NCBI GenBank assembly: GCA_029378245.1
Contig: JARKIF010000009.1
Location: 62,001-126,000, forward strand
From: Roridomyces roridus
Lineage: Eukaryota; Basidiomycota; Agaricomycetes; Agaricales; Mycenaceae
DNA: 64,000 bases
Reading direction: 5' to 3'
Position numbers and translations under genes: made by a program. The first letter of the stretch is position 1; each line of letters starts with the position of its first letter. The notes under the pieces are model-generated. The model was not told the origin of the DNA, did not search any database, and was given only the letters and a program-made list of their open reading frames with translations. Below, in pieces: positions 45,194 through 57,138 of this stretch.

Positions 45194-46485
45194 TTACAAA
45201 AGAGAGGCGACCTCCTTCCAAAGGTCGGAATACCCATACGCTGCTGAGAGAAACAGGTCTTCCGCATCGTAATCCTCCGCCAGGGTCTTGAGCTCCACTA
45301 GATTCGGAAAGAGGCCTGCGAGGAATTCCGCGACAGGCTCTGCAATTGTGATGGGCGACGCCTCGACATCCAACACTTCCAAACTGTCGAGAGTAAGATT
45401 CTGCGAGGCGGGGACGACGGTGGCGTCAAACGCGATGCAGAGCTTGGTGAGATGATGGCAATACTGGGGGAACGCCTCGAGGCACCGGAGCGTGGTACGC
45501 GGGTGGGAAGTGCCGTGGTAGGAGTCCAACTGGAGCGTCTCGATACGAGGCCACGAACGGGCCATTTGGAGGACGGCCGCGTCGTCCAAGTCGATCCCGA
45601 CCGTAGACTCCATGGACACCGATACCAGGTTGCCGAAAGAAAAGAGGGGGCGGAATGAGTTGAATGCGATGAGACTGGTGGGGTCCGGAGGCGTGGAAGG
45701 GTCGCCGTCAAAGTTGAGTAAGAAGTGCCCGAGGGAGGAATGGGTTATCGCGCCAGCCACGGCGAGGAACAGTCGGTGGACATCCTCTGCGGATGGAGAT
45801 GCCAAGCATTCGGCAGCAAAGTCTTTGAGCGGTGTGTTTTTGCACCACGCCAAGAAATTGATTGGGGAGTGAATTTCGGCTTCGGCGAAGGAAAGCGTCT
45901 GCAGCGATTGGAATGTGGGCCGGGAATTTGGGGAAAGTGGACTGGATGTGATTTGCTCCAGACACAAGTCCCGGATGCTTGAAACTACAGCAAGATGCGC
46001 GAGTGCCGCGCCATCGATCTCTGGGTCAAGGCTCAACACCTCGAGGTCATGCAATTCGCGAACAAACGCAGAGACAGCTTGCACTGCCTGCGGATCCCTA
46101 TTGTCTGAGTTCCTGCTAAGCAACAGTCTCACATCTTTTAAATGCGGACAGCGGCGGGGAAGGGTGGACAGCAGCGTCAAGGCACCACCAGATGCGACGG
46201 AAACGCTGATTTCCGTGAGTTTGGGGGTGAGGAATGGGTAGATGTGCTGGACATCGATCTCGGTGTGGAACCACCCGAGGGCCCTCAATTTCGGCAGGGT
46301 GTTTTCGGAGAGCCAGCCGCTTCGGCTGGGTTTCAATTCCACGGCCAAAACTGACGGGGAGGGGAGGACCGGCTATGCCGGCCCGTATGAAGGTGTATGG
46401 AAGCGCGAAAGCGCTAGACAGCACCGGACGGGGTTTCTGTGCATACGGTACATGCTTCCTACTTCGACCCTCCTGCAACGTCCCA

Positions 46486-46517
<32 letters not shown>

Positions 46518-46958
46518 GACGGGGAAGAGGGCGGAGATATCGTGGTAGAAAGCGTCAGAACAGAGGTACTTGACATAACCGGTGTAGAAGAGGACACGCT
46601 CCAGGTCTGATTCCCTCAAGGGGCGAAGCAGATGCTGCATATTCAAGTCATTACTCGTGGATTTGGTGCGTTGGGAGAGTCATACCATGACACGCGTCTC
46701 CATAGACCCGTTCTTCGTTCGCCTGAGCTCAAACGAGTCCGCTGGAAGACAGCGAAGGAGATTGACCAGAGTCACAGTATTCCAGAGCAGCGGAAAGGCA
46801 TGACTGGAGAGCATTCTGCATGTCCTAGCCAGGTTCACGAGGTCCCCGCGCTTTGGATGGTCGATGTGGAAGGTCGATAGTGAGTCCGCAGGGTCCTGGA
46901 CGTTAATGTGAGAGCATATCTCACCTACGAGCTCGGGGACTCGCAGGCAGGGATGCAT
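45194..46958 (-). pseudogene. F-box/LRR-like gene disrupted by a retroposed poly(A) element
   Basis: Exon 1 starts at 46958 (M-H-P-C-L-R-V-P-E-L-V-G-E-I-C-S-H-I). After a ~50-bp intron the second exon runs L-L-R-P-L-R-E-S-D-L-E-R-V-L-F-Y to D-I-S-A-L-F-P-V and then hits inserted DNA at 46360-46516. Beyond it the gene resumes as A-V-E-L-K-P-S-R-S-G-W-L and continues undamaged to S-L-L-stop at 45194. Removing the insert with one copy of the duplicated target restores frame (F-P-V-V-L-A-V-E-L). So the insertion is probably the only lesion. Confidence 0.82.
46360..46516 (+). mobile_element. SINE-like or structural-RNA retrocopy with A30 tail
   Basis: About 127 bp of unique sequence followed by 30 A (46487-46516), flanked by imperfect direct repeats aaaactgacgggg (46347-46359) and aaaacgacgggg (46513-46524). 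The body has short hairpin-capable words: ccggc-tat-gccgg near its start and gcgc-gaaa-gcgc (a GNRA tetraloop). It shows no clear tRNA A/B boxes. The features fit retroposition of a small structured RNA or a SINE of unknown source. Confidence 0.65.
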
Positions 46959-46994
46959 GTCCACTGAAGTTCGGGGCAAGTCGATTCTCCGCAA

Positions 46995-48669
46995 TTGACC
47001 GTCGCGATCGTGGGCGAAGTGGAGTGAGGTGGATTCGGCCGTAATTTGATCAATCGGTAGCGGCAGCAGGCGCCATCCCCTACTCTGGCGTATTGTTTGC
47101 CAGAGAGGAAAATTCTAAAATATAATTCATGAGGCACAGTACATCACAGAACGATACCATTTCTCTTCCTTGAATCGGATAGGTACCGGAGCGTGGTCAA
47201 CGGTCAAACCATTGTGTGTATGTTCCTCCGGCTCAAGAAGCTTCAGGACACAACTACCAGGCACATGTGAAAGGTCACCAACTCACCAACAAAATGTGCC
47301 ATTTTTCTGTTTTGTATAAGGGCATTTTTCACAACAAATAATATGGTTGAGATTCTGACTGGAGGTATTGACCTTGTGGGGAATGGTTTGGGATTTTCCC
47401 CTTGATTGAGCCCGATGTTTCATGGTTTGGAGGATGGTTTATCTTTGAGCATGATGGTCTGGGCATCTTTGCTTAGCCTGCTTCAAGGTTTTCAGTTCCA
47501 GCTAGATGGTTAGTGGACCTGCTTCCAGTTGCATGGTTCCAAGTTCCAACTCAGTGTCCAATCAAGATGGAGGTATATGGGTCTTCTCGTGACGCTGTCC
47601 AACTCACATCAAAATTCGGATCACAGAAACCATTCTGGATTCGGCCCGAGATTCGGCTCAGTTCTGATGTTGTCCGAAGTTGAATTTGTACGGGAGGAAA
47701 TTGTAAACTGACAGCAGAGAGAGCATCGAGAAAATTATTGCTCCGAGTCGAACCACCTCATCAGAGTCGGATGGGGGATGATCGGTCTTCATTTGAGTCC
47801 CACGGTTCAGCGATTTTCGATGTGCCGCCCCGGCTGAGCAGAGGCAGTGATGTGCGCCCGGTAATCAATTTGATGAGAATCTGAGCCGATGGGCCGATCC
47901 ACCCGGCAGACCAGAAACCTCGACCATCCCACGTCGACCATCGACTGACATCTGTTGCACATGATCCTTACACCTGAACCATGCTTCGAGCACTCGTTCT
48001 CGCAGCTCAAGCCCTGAAGCCTCAAGTAAAATTCAACCAAAACCAACAACCATCCACCATTTATTTTTTTGTGATAAATAACCTCATAGTTTTGCGGCAG
48101 TCATTCCAAGTTCTTGATGGGTGTTGTTAGCTTCGTAAATTGGTGAGCCAAGTTTGAGCCAAGTTCTGTAAATACACTATTTGCCGCAAATTTGCCGCTG
48201 AACATGAGATTTAGCGGATATAGATTAGACGATTCGGAGGGAAACGGCAGCATGAATACATATGATCCAGCCTGCGGCAACCATGATGCATCAGCGAGTT
48301 CCTTGATTGACTGAGATCTGACAAGAATCTGACAATCATCTTTTGATCGCGTCGAGTTGGCGGGAGTGCTGCCATTTCACGCCCACAGAAACCCTTCTCT
48401 GCTACGCTAGAGTAGGGGATCGGCTAACTTCGGCTAACCGGCCGCATGGGCCAACTTGGCCCTTGGGGTTAACACGAGGCTAACAAGAGTGGTTGCCAAG
48501 GTCAATGATCCGGTTGCACAACTTGCACGCAAGTGCTTGAATTTCGACAACTAACCAATGCAAAACAATGGTGTGTTCACTGCGGTACAATTTTGACGCT
48601 TATGTCTCAGACAATTCTGAATCACAAGAATCCACTATTCGAATCGCGATGAGTATGGACGACCACGTA
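46995..48669. other. Long gene-free stretch
   Basis: About 1.7 kb without a supported gene. 47290-47720 is AT-rich with repeated 'atggttt' words. 48090-48190 and 48410-48500 contain 'gagccaag' and 'ggctaac' words in several orientations, suggesting another decayed non-autonomous element. No clean terminal repeats were found. Confidence 0.4.
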
Positions 48670-50049
48670 TCAAATGCTTTCTATACTCTGCTCCACTGAC
48701 AACGGCTGGTTCGAAACAGGCCGAGGCTTCGGAGCAAAGGACATTCGGGCAGTGGCGACTCCTACACCTGGCAAATCTTGTTTCTGTTTGTGTTCTCTGG
48801 TTCCTCGCGCAAGAGCCAAAGTCGGTATTATATTCTACAACAAAGAAATCATTTGAAGACTCAAACAAACGCAGGATTTGATCGACTGACCACAACCAGG
48901 TAACTCATTCCATAGACGACGGCGTTCAGCGTGTGGCCTGGGCCAGACGCAAAAGAAGACGTTGCCGTGAGCACGATCGAACAGATGCAGTAAAGCGCTC
49001 CTGATTCTAAACTTTGCAACTATCAGTCAATAATTGATGGTAGGTTGAATTGAACTGCACATTATCTTGATCGCCGTCTCGTATCGCTGTCGGTATACGT
49101 TGTTGTGGCTCTCAGCAAAGTGAGAGACAGCTCGCTTCTGCCACCAGATCCGACCCGCTAATAAGTAGTGAGCACTCTGGATGTTGAGGTCAAAAACGAT
49201 TCAGAAACACTCACCAACGAGCACCGTCAGAATGGCGTTCGTTACCGTGGCGAGAATATATGTGATCTGTCCTCCCGTAATGAACGAGGGTCCTGAGTCG
49301 CTGAGCTTCACCGTTGCAAGTATCGCTGCTGCTGTGAGATATTGTCAAGGCACAGGTCCAAGCGAGTTCAAACTGCTCACCGCATGCAGACACAAGGAGC
49401 AACCCAGGTAAGATAATAACTCGAACGCGACGGCCCCATATCAGGTATCAGCGATAGAGCTGAAGGATGGATCAGCACGATGCCTCGAGAGGATATTAAA
49501 ACGCACCAGAAAGGCGTCGGTCAACAAACTGTTGGAGACCAATCAATCAGCCATACTGATGTTTGGTTCAGAACTCACTTGTTAGCGGCAAACAGTATAT
49601 TCTGAGCCTTCTGGAGGGATTTCACCGTCTTGACTGTTTGAGCGAATCGAAGGACGTCGTTCTCATGCGCGGGATTTTGAACTTGTAATTGGAGGGCGCG
49701 GAAGAGAAACAGTCTCCGAGCAAAGGCGAATAGAGCTTCCGCTGTCCCGAAGACGAACATGACCCAAACCGCCATTAGCAGCGGGACGCGTCCGTCCATC
49801 GTACGGCGCGAGAGGTCGCCGATCATGGAGACGAAGAGATGGATATAGACGCCTGCACGGATCAGGTCGCATTCTGCGGTGGCTTGGTGTAAGGGTATTC
49901 ACCGTAGAGAAATATTGTGACCTTGATTCAGGTCAGAAATAGAAACCCAGAAAATAGCCAACAGTGGGACTTACACATGTTTGAATAAACTCGAGCTCGA
50001 ATTCCTGGCAGAGTGCATTGAAGAGGACTGAGTCGACCGTGTAATTCAT
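48670..50049 (-). pseudogene. Multi-spanning membrane protein family, copy 3 (in-frame TGA)
   Basis: Starts M-N-Y-T-V-D-S-V-L-F-N-A-L (50049) and follows copies 1 and 2: D-L-S-R-R-T-M-D-G-R-V-P-L-L-M-A-V-W, then L-L-T-D-A-F-L followed by an intron with a normal gtgcgt donor. It then reads L-Y-R-stop-Y-L-I-W, where TGA at 49448-49450 replaces the Cys codon of the paralogues. Downstream exons (A-G-R-I-W-W-Q-K-R, E-S-G-A-L-Y-C-I-C-S, N-I-I-P-T-L-A-L-A-R-G) remain readable to I-E-S-I-stop at 48670. An apparent single-base nonsense change truncates it at about one third of its length. Confidence 0.7.
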
Positions 50050-50621
50050 GATCGCAGCGGGTCACGGAGTGGAGAGTCTCACCAGACTTCATAAGTATAT
50101 CGACACTTGAAGGGATGAATGGCGGCTCTCACTAATAGTCTGTTCTGATTGCCCTGGCCTTGAACTCAGCGTAGCGGAAAACGCTTATCCCTAATTCATC
50201 AGCGGTTTATTCTCGCCGTCTTGTTTCAACTATCAGGGCGTCAAAAGCTATGCGCGGAGATACAAAATCCGGGCTGGTTACTCAACATGTTCAAATGCGA
50301 GGTACTGCATTCGGTTTTGCGCATCTTCCAGTGGATGAAACAAACCTAAAGCCTGTTCGCGATCGAATTGTTCATGAGTGACACGGTCTCGTGCGACCGT
50401 ATTATTGTTGAACTTGGGCGCTCCGGAAAGTGCGCTGACCACGGAATGTGTGCACAGCTCTAAGACACACAAATTTCACTCGATTTGCGTGCGTAGTCCG
50501 TGAAACCTGAGTAAAAGTGTCGAGGTACAATTGTAAATGGCTGAAATCAGCCAAGCGGGAGTGAGGTATAGGCTGGTACAGGTACAACGGAGAACTCAGC
50601 GGAGAACTCAGAGTCTTTCTC

Positions 50622-51348
50622 CTATCGGGGCACCTCGGTTATCAAATCCTCAGATAAGACGGGTGGCTCCGCGAGAGAGGGTCCCGGCTCCCGGTTAGTC
50701 CCAGGTATCTCTCCCATGGGGGGTGTGTGGACCGGCGCGCTGACGGGAGCGGAAATGGGCATTGGTAGCGCAGCGGCCGTGGAGATTGAGGCTTGTGTCG
50801 CCCGTTTCATCCGTCTTTGTCCAAGCGTTCGCAGAAAAAGACCGATGACAAACGAGACAAAGAGGATGCCGAAAACTAGTCCCATTAATGAGAATTCACG
50901 CCGAGGTCGAGAAATAAAACAGACGCACGGCTTCCGAGTAGTATGGGGTACCATTTCTGGCTGTGAACAACAATATTGGGGCTGCCAGTGCTGTGGGGAA
51001 CTTGCGTCGGCCCTTTGGAAGTGGAGAGCTGGGAGGTCGCAGGCAAAAACGAGAAGGTCGAGGGGATCGTAAATACGTTGCTTTCAGAAGCAGCGCGATT
51101 GACAATGCCCGACGCGCTGGGAAAAATATCGTGTCATTCCGTGCGACTTCCGGGGACAGTGAAGGGACCCACTCCCGCATGCATCGTTCGGCGAGAGCCA
51201 GAGGGAGGAGAAGCAGAGCCAGAATTGTCTGGAATAGAATGTATTGGATCCTAGAATCCAACATGCGTTCCCGAAAACCCAGGAGCCGGCGATGTTGTCG
51301 AGAAGGATGTGGAAGAAAACAAGGGTTATGTGAGACAGTAGCCATCAA
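50622..51348 (-). CDS. Possible membrane protein, structure uncertain
   Basis: Two open stretches on the minus strand have hydrophobic segments: Q-T-I-L-A-L-L-L-L-P-L-A-L-A (about 51230) and L-M-G-L-V-F-G-I-L-F-V-S-F-V-I-G-L-F (about 50870). A Ser/Pro-rich tail follows, ending L-I-T-E-V-P-R-stop at 50622. A competing frame in the first stretch also reads as membrane-like (H-I-T-L-V-F-F-H-I-L-L-D-N-I-A-G), so the exon structure is not settled. No family is recognised. It could be a partial relative of the membrane-protein family nearby, but no shared motif was seen. Confidence 0.35.
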
Positions 51349-51479
51349 GGCTGTCAGGATTCATCAAGACCTGTCAGCGGTTCCTCCCAAGTTCCCACCT
51401 TATCAAGTCGATAAGAAATCCCGGCAGTCTGAGGCAGAGCCTGAGGCCTGCGGCCTGAGTGTACGAGTGAAAGAGACGG

Positions 51480-53570
51480 GCATTGATCCGATCCCAATCC
51501 GCAGGCGCATCATGTGATCCGGCTTACAAATACTTTGCGCCACGACAGCCTCTTTTGAGCCTCTTGCTTTCACTCTTCTCGTCCATGCATCGTTGCCTCC
51601 AGATTCCCGAGCTAGTGGCCGAGATATGCTCCCACTTGCCCACCGAAAAGTATGGTCTTCGCAGGGTCGGTGACCTCGTTGTCCTCGCCAGGACCTCGAA
51701 GCTTTTCTCCAGCCATGCACTCGCCTTGGTCTGGCAGTCAGTCAACCTGATGGACCTTCTTTGTCGCCTCCCTCGAGACTGTTTCGTCCTCAAAAAAATC
51801 CGAGAACGCCTTCCGGGTCATAAAAATCACCATGGTGAGCACATAGACGCGATAGCTGTCGACCCACACCAATCCCTTCGTAGCGTCCGCGTCGCCGTCT
51901 GCGCGACTCCGACTTTGAGCGCGTTCTGTTCTATTGTCCATACATTCAACACCTCGGCGTGAATGCTCGTTTCCGGGATGTCACACCCATGCTGTCCGGC
52001 GCGGACGGTCGGCTCTCCCAAAGCGTGTTCCCAGTTCTCCGTGGTCTTGGATGGACCCACGAAGGGCATGATTCCGACGTCGAACTCATCAAAGACCTCC
52101 TTACCCCTCATCTAACCGAACTTCGTATTCATTCCGCATCCCTCGAGCTGCTCAAGTCGCTCTCGACGTTAGGCAGCCTTTGTCCGCACTTGCAAGACCT
52201 GCATTTCTCCTATCCACTAGGAATGTCGCTTGGTGAACACAGCAGCAAAGAGTCGGCTCTGTCTGAATGCCTGCGTGGGTTGCACTGTATCGAGAACATC
52301 ATCATAACATGACAGCTGACACATTGGACGAAGTGGCGCTCCAACACCTTTCCGGTCTCCCAACCCTTCGCGAATTGCACTTCAACGATATGGGCTTTTT
52401 GACTTTGCCTGTCCCCGACGAGGACGAGGAAGAGGACAAAACGTCATTCCCATCTCTCCAGAAGCTCTACTTCAGCACCTGGTACATCGAATCGCCGTCC
52501 CTTTTACTCGCATTTTGTCGTAACAGCCCGGTCGTGGAGCTCACTGTCGAGCTCTCCGGAGAACTTTGCACGACGGAGGACATGGAGCTTTTCTTCCTCA
52601 GTGCCGAATTGGGGATCTCGCATTCTAGCCTCAAAGAATTTACGTTCTACCACGACCTCGAATTAGATACCGACGGTCCCGTTCGTCCTCCCGTCGACCC
52701 GCTTGCCCATATCATCGCCTTCGACTCGCTGCGCGAGCTTTGTCAATTCCACCACCTCGTGTCGGTTTACATCCTATCGGGAGTAGGCGTTGACCTGGAC
52801 GACGACACCATCTTCCACATGGCCCGGTCCTGGCCGCACATCGAGCGCCTCGAACTCCGTTCTCACCACGGCACTGCTTCCCCGCGCGCGACGCTCCGGT
52901 GCCTCAAGTCCTTCAACCAATTCTGCACGAAGCTGACCAAGCTTTGTATGCCGTTCGACGCGACCGTCGGTGTCCTACCGGCGGTTTTGACCGTCTGGCA
53001 GTGCGTGCCGCTGGAGAGCTTGAAGGAACTCGATGTCGAGGGGTCGCCTATCACGGAGGTCCATGTGAAATCGGTCGCTCGGTATTTTGCGTACCTTTTT
53101 CCGCGTTTGAAGATGCTGGAAACGCTTGTTAATTCGTTGGAGGGGGAGACGGAGAGGGAGGAGCAGTTGATACCGGAAGCTCTCGGGTACCACCCTCATT
53201 GGAAGACGGTGGCGGGTATTTTAAACTTGCGCGGGGGAGACGAGGCGAAAGATTGAGACTCCGACTTGGGGGTGTAAATGTTTAGCACGGAACTCGCTCG
53301 TTCCACGACGCTCTTTCATGCATTGACTCTCCTGTCTCCTCAAATTAATCTTGGCCGTATTAACAATAAACTACACTCAGGGCACACCAAAGCTTGAGTC
53401 CGAGGAAATAAGGGCCTGAGGTCAGAGGCCTGAGTACGAAATTCGAATGGAATCCTTTCCCTCGGCTTCGCCGGCGCATCATGATCCGGCTTACAAATAC
53501 TTCGCGCCACTGTCGCCTCTTGCTTTTCACTTCCATCTTGCTTCCATCTCTTCTGATCAATGCACGCTTG
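51480..53570. repeat. Tandem duplication promoter segments
   Basis: The ~60 bp upstream of the two adjacent F-box genes match: 'gatccggcttacaaatact' occurs at about 51517 and 53480, with the flanking gcgcatcatg and gcgccac words also conserved. So the duplication unit is about 2.0 kb and includes the promoter. Confidence 0.65.
51585..53256 (+). pseudogene. F-box/LRR-like gene, tandem copy with two frameshifts
   Basis: Begins M-H-R-C-L-Q-I-P-E-L-V-A-E-I-C-S-H-L. A run of seven A (51791-51797) needs six to reach the family's exon end I-T-M at the intron donor (51835); as written, exon 2 would be entered out of frame. Near 52302 an extra 11 nt (atcatcataac) sits between I-E-N and M-T-A-D-T-L-D-E and again breaks the frame. 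Otherwise it is 60-70% similar by eye to the next gene (53560-55230), including G-V-D-L-D-D-D-T-I-F-H-M-A-R-S-W-P-H-I-E-R. The A7 lesion could be a sequence error, but the 11-nt insertion is unlikely to be one. Confidence 0.8.
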
Positions 53571-55230
53571 CCTCCGGATTCCCGAGCTCGTGGCCGAGAT
53601 CTGCTCCCATCTATATACCGATTGCGTTTTCCCAGCGCGTGGTGACCTCGTCGCCTTTGCAAAGACCTCGTCAACCTTCTCCAGCCACGCACTTCCATTA
53701 GTCTGGAAGTCGGTCAACCTGATGGATCTTCTTCGTCTCCTCCCTGAACAGTGCTTCACCCTCGAAACATCCCAGAGCTCCTATGATGGTACAAAGGTCA
53801 CCATGGTGAGTTGCACAGAACAAGGAATGTCGACCCTAACACCGAGCCCTTCGTAGCGTCCGAGTCGCCCTCTGCGTGACTGCGACTTGGAACGCGTCTT
53901 GTTTTATATTGCATCCGTTCAACATCTCATCGTGGACGCTCGCTTGCAGGATGCCACGCCCATGCTGGCCGGCGCTGGCAGTCGGCTCTCCGAAAGCCTG
54001 TTCCCAGTTCTCCGTGGTCTTCAATGGACCCACGAAGGGAATAATTCCGACGTTGAACTCATCAAATACTTCCTTAACCCTCATCTCACCGAACTTCGGA
54101 TTCCTTCCGCATCCCTCGCACTTCTCACGTCACTGTCGACGTTGGGTAGCCTGTGTCCGCAGCTGAAAAGCTTTCATTTCTCACATCAATACGCAGCTTC
54201 ATCTGACCTTCAGCTGAAAGCAGACTACGCTTTCTTGGAGTGCCTCCGCGGTTTGCACCGCATTGAAAATATGACGGCGGAAACGCTCGACGAGCTGGCG
54301 CTCCAACGCCTATCCGGTCTTCCAACTCTTCGCGAATTGAGACTCGAAGAAGTGTTGATTTCTGATCTGCCTGTGTTTCGCGCGGACAAGGGCAAAATAT
54401 CATTTCCATCCCTACAGAAGCTCTTCTTCAGCACATTCTTCATTTACTGCCCCACCCTTTTCCTCGCATATTGCTGTAAATCCCCGCTCGTGGAACTTAA
54501 TGTCGAATGTGGTGGAGGATTTTGCACCACAGAGGAGGTACAGGTGCTCTTCCATGGCGCGGCATTGGGAATTTCGCATTCTACCCTCAAAGACTTTCGG
54601 TTCAACAACGTACCCGAAGCAAATGCCAACACTCCGCTGCTTCCTCCACGCAACCGGAATAGCCATATCATCACTTCCGGCTCACTCCGCGACCTTTGCT
54701 GTTTCCACAATCTCGTGTCGGTGTACGTCCTATCGGGCGTAGGCATCGACTTGGACGACGACACTGTCCTCGACATGGCTAGTTCTTGGCCACACATTGA
54801 ACGTCTCGAGCTCCGCTCCCACCACGGCACTTACTCGCCCCGCGCGACGCTCCGCTGCCTCAAATCGTTCAATCGATTCTGCCCAAAGCTCACCAAGCTT
54901 TGTATGCCGTTGGGCGCGTCCGTTGGCGTCCTGCCGGCGGTATTGATAGACGCCGCGCCGCTCGAGAGCTTGAGGGAAATCGACGTTGAGGCGTCATCTC
55001 TGGCCGAGGTTTATGTGCAACCTGTCGCTCGATATTTCGCGCACCTTTTCCCGCGTTTGAAGATGCTCGAGACGATTGTTGACTCGTTGAAGGGGAAGAA
55101 AGAGAGGGAGGGGGAGTTGCCATCTCAAGCTCTCGTGTCCCACCCACATTGGAGGAGGGTGGCGCGTATTTTGAACTTGCGCGAGGATGAGGAGGAGACT
55201 CAGACGAATGAAGTTGCTGTTATGAAGTAG
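53560..55230 (+). CDS. F-box/LRR-like protein, tandem copy (intact)
   Basis: Exon 1 is 53560-53805 (M-H-A-C-L-R-I-P-E-L-V-A-E-I-C-S-H-L), intron 53806-53856 (51 bp), exon 2 53857-55230; 539 residues without breaks. The F-box-like N-terminus has S-S-H-A-L-P-L-V-W-K-S-V-N-L-M-D-L-L-R. LRRs follow, with the signature G-I-D-L-D-D-D-T-V-L-D-M-A-S-S-W-P-H-I-E-R. It ends in a charged helical tail. As the intact partner of the broken copy next door, it shows the ancestral frame. Presumed SCF adaptor; target unknown. Confidence 0.87.
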
Positions 55231-55347
55231 GACGCTTACAATACGCAGGTTGATTTCTTGGACGGCCCAAGCCCGTGGGAGAGATGGAGATTTCGACTTC
55301 GAGACCTGCTTTCCTAAATGAACATACTGGCAAGATGGTACATAGAA

Positions 55348-56669
55348 TTATAGCTGAGAAGCGACTTCATGATTCAACCCCCAAGCTCTCCCCTCCTTCA
55401 ACGCCGACCCCATCCGCCCCGTATAGTTATTTTCCCGCATCCACCTCTCCAGCGTGTACGTCTCCGGATGGACCTTCCTGATCCACTCCATATCCTTCTG
55501 CCCAACAATCACATCATCCCGCAGAATTCTCCAAAACCCCGAAAAGTTCTCGCGAATGGTGCGTGAGCCATCGCCCGCCTTTTTGTCATGGGCAACGGGG
55601 TTGTTGATTCCCTCGTCAAAGTTCGTCCACCATTCGTCCATCGTCTGACGCTTGTATACTGCCGGCTTTCCCGTGACTTTGGTGAACGTCTGGAATACAA
55701 AGTGGATGAGCTAAATTTCTCTTGCAGGAGGGAACATATATACCTCGACGAGATAGTCCCATCCGACGCGCTCGGAGGTCACATGCAGCTCTTTGCTGGA
55801 GGTCTCCTCCCGATGGTCGAACGTATAGCGGGCCCACCATCCAAGGTCCTTCAGTGCGATCATGGGCGGCTGCCCATCTTCGATTGGCGCTGCAAACACA
55901 ACTGTACCGTCCTTGCGTACATTGAGCGGATCGAACAGTCCCTGAACAGTTCAATGAACACCAGCAAGATTATAGAAGGAATACGACTCACTCCCATGAG
56001 GAGTTCCATGTACGGCCCTGTACTGACGATGCTCCAGGACAAGGCGCTGTCCGAAACTTGGGAAGGCTGGGAGCGTAGGAACTCGGCGACGCGCGCTTTG
56101 GCATCCATATGGTCAACCTTGTACTCGGGATTGTACCCAGTCAGCTAATCAAGGTGAGATTTCGAGGTTTAAAGACACGTGTTTGAACCATACCTTGGAA
56201 ACGTAAGGTAAACTGCTCCACACATAGTGGCGGAGGGACTTGATTCCTTTAGCGGTTTCGAATATCCGGATTCCGGAGTACTAACAACTTTCCAATCAGC
56301 CAAATTTCAAGTCAAACGATGAGGACTTGCCATTTCGACAACCTCGCCCACGGTGAACCCGTCAGTGTTCACCCAAGCACCATAAGCGCCCTCCATGGCG
56401 CCGGCGACCGAGTCCATATCTTCAAACGAGCCTGAAATAAATGAGACGTGATTCAACGGCAAAGACAAAAAGATACCTCTGATGCATTCCACGCCCTGCT
56501 CAGCCAACTGCAAGGCGTGTTTGCTGTTCGGATCCCTCGTGAGCGCGCTTACTGCGTAGGGAGACGGGCTCCCGTCGGCGGTTGGAGCAAGGAGGGCGTC
56601 GACGACAGCCTTGCCTTGTGCGCCGGTCGCACCGATGACGAGGATGATTTTCTTGTCGTTGGTAGACAT
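55348..56669 (-). CDS. NmrA-like NAD(P)-binding protein, copy 3
   Basis: Starts M-S-T-N-D-K-K-I-I-L-V-I-G-A-T-G-A-Q-G at 56669; a longer in-frame start at 56732 exists but lacks paralogue support. Motifs: G-A-Y-G-A-W-V-N-T-D, R-I-F-E-T-A-K, P-Y-M-E-L-L-M-G, D-L-G-W-W-A-R-Y-T-F-D-H, V-H-P-E-T-Y-T-L-E-R-W-M-R-E-N, ending V-A-S-Q-L. The intron after V-V-E-M opens with GC (gcaagt), a GC-AG intron where copies 1 and 2 have GT. A TATA word (tataaagg on the minus strand) lies at 56746-56739, 70-77 bp upstream of the start. Complete and apparently functional. Confidence 0.83.
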
Positions 56670-57138
56670 GATCAGGGATGAGGGTTTTCGAGTTGAACTT
56701 GGGTTTTTCTTGGTGAGGAAACAGTCTCGCAAGGAATGCCTTTATACTCCCATCGTTTCTGAACAAGTCCCTCGCCCGAGCGTGCCCGAGTGAGAACTTG
56801 ATCTTGGTCATCAGCGTGCCTGGGGCGTGACCTCGGGCATGGGCTCGGACAGCCAAGTCGGCGAAATTCAGTGCGATACGTGAGTGTATACATGGCCGTG
56901 AGCGTGCCCGAGGTTGAAGGGGAACGTCGGCTGCGGCTACAAGGAAGAAGTGCAGGAATCTAAGCAAATGAGTCGTAAGTAAAATTCCATCAATACAACA
57001 GTTCAAGAAGTTGTCTTCCACGGCGATTCCACGGACACCTTCCCCGAACAGTTCATTCAGTTCCCACCAGTAAGTTTACCGCGCGCCACCCTTCGCCGAC
57101 CGTTTCATGATAGAATCAAACCTCCAGCGCCCATATAC

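Noticed and set aside
46487..46516. Poly(A) run as an assembly artefact
   Set aside because: Flanking duplicated target and an unrelated 127-bp body fit retroposition better, though the exact count of A is not reliable.
48700..48720. tRNA B-box-like 'ggttcgaaac'
   Set aside because: No matching A box, acceptor stem or cloverleaf; it lies in the last exon of a membrane-protein copy.
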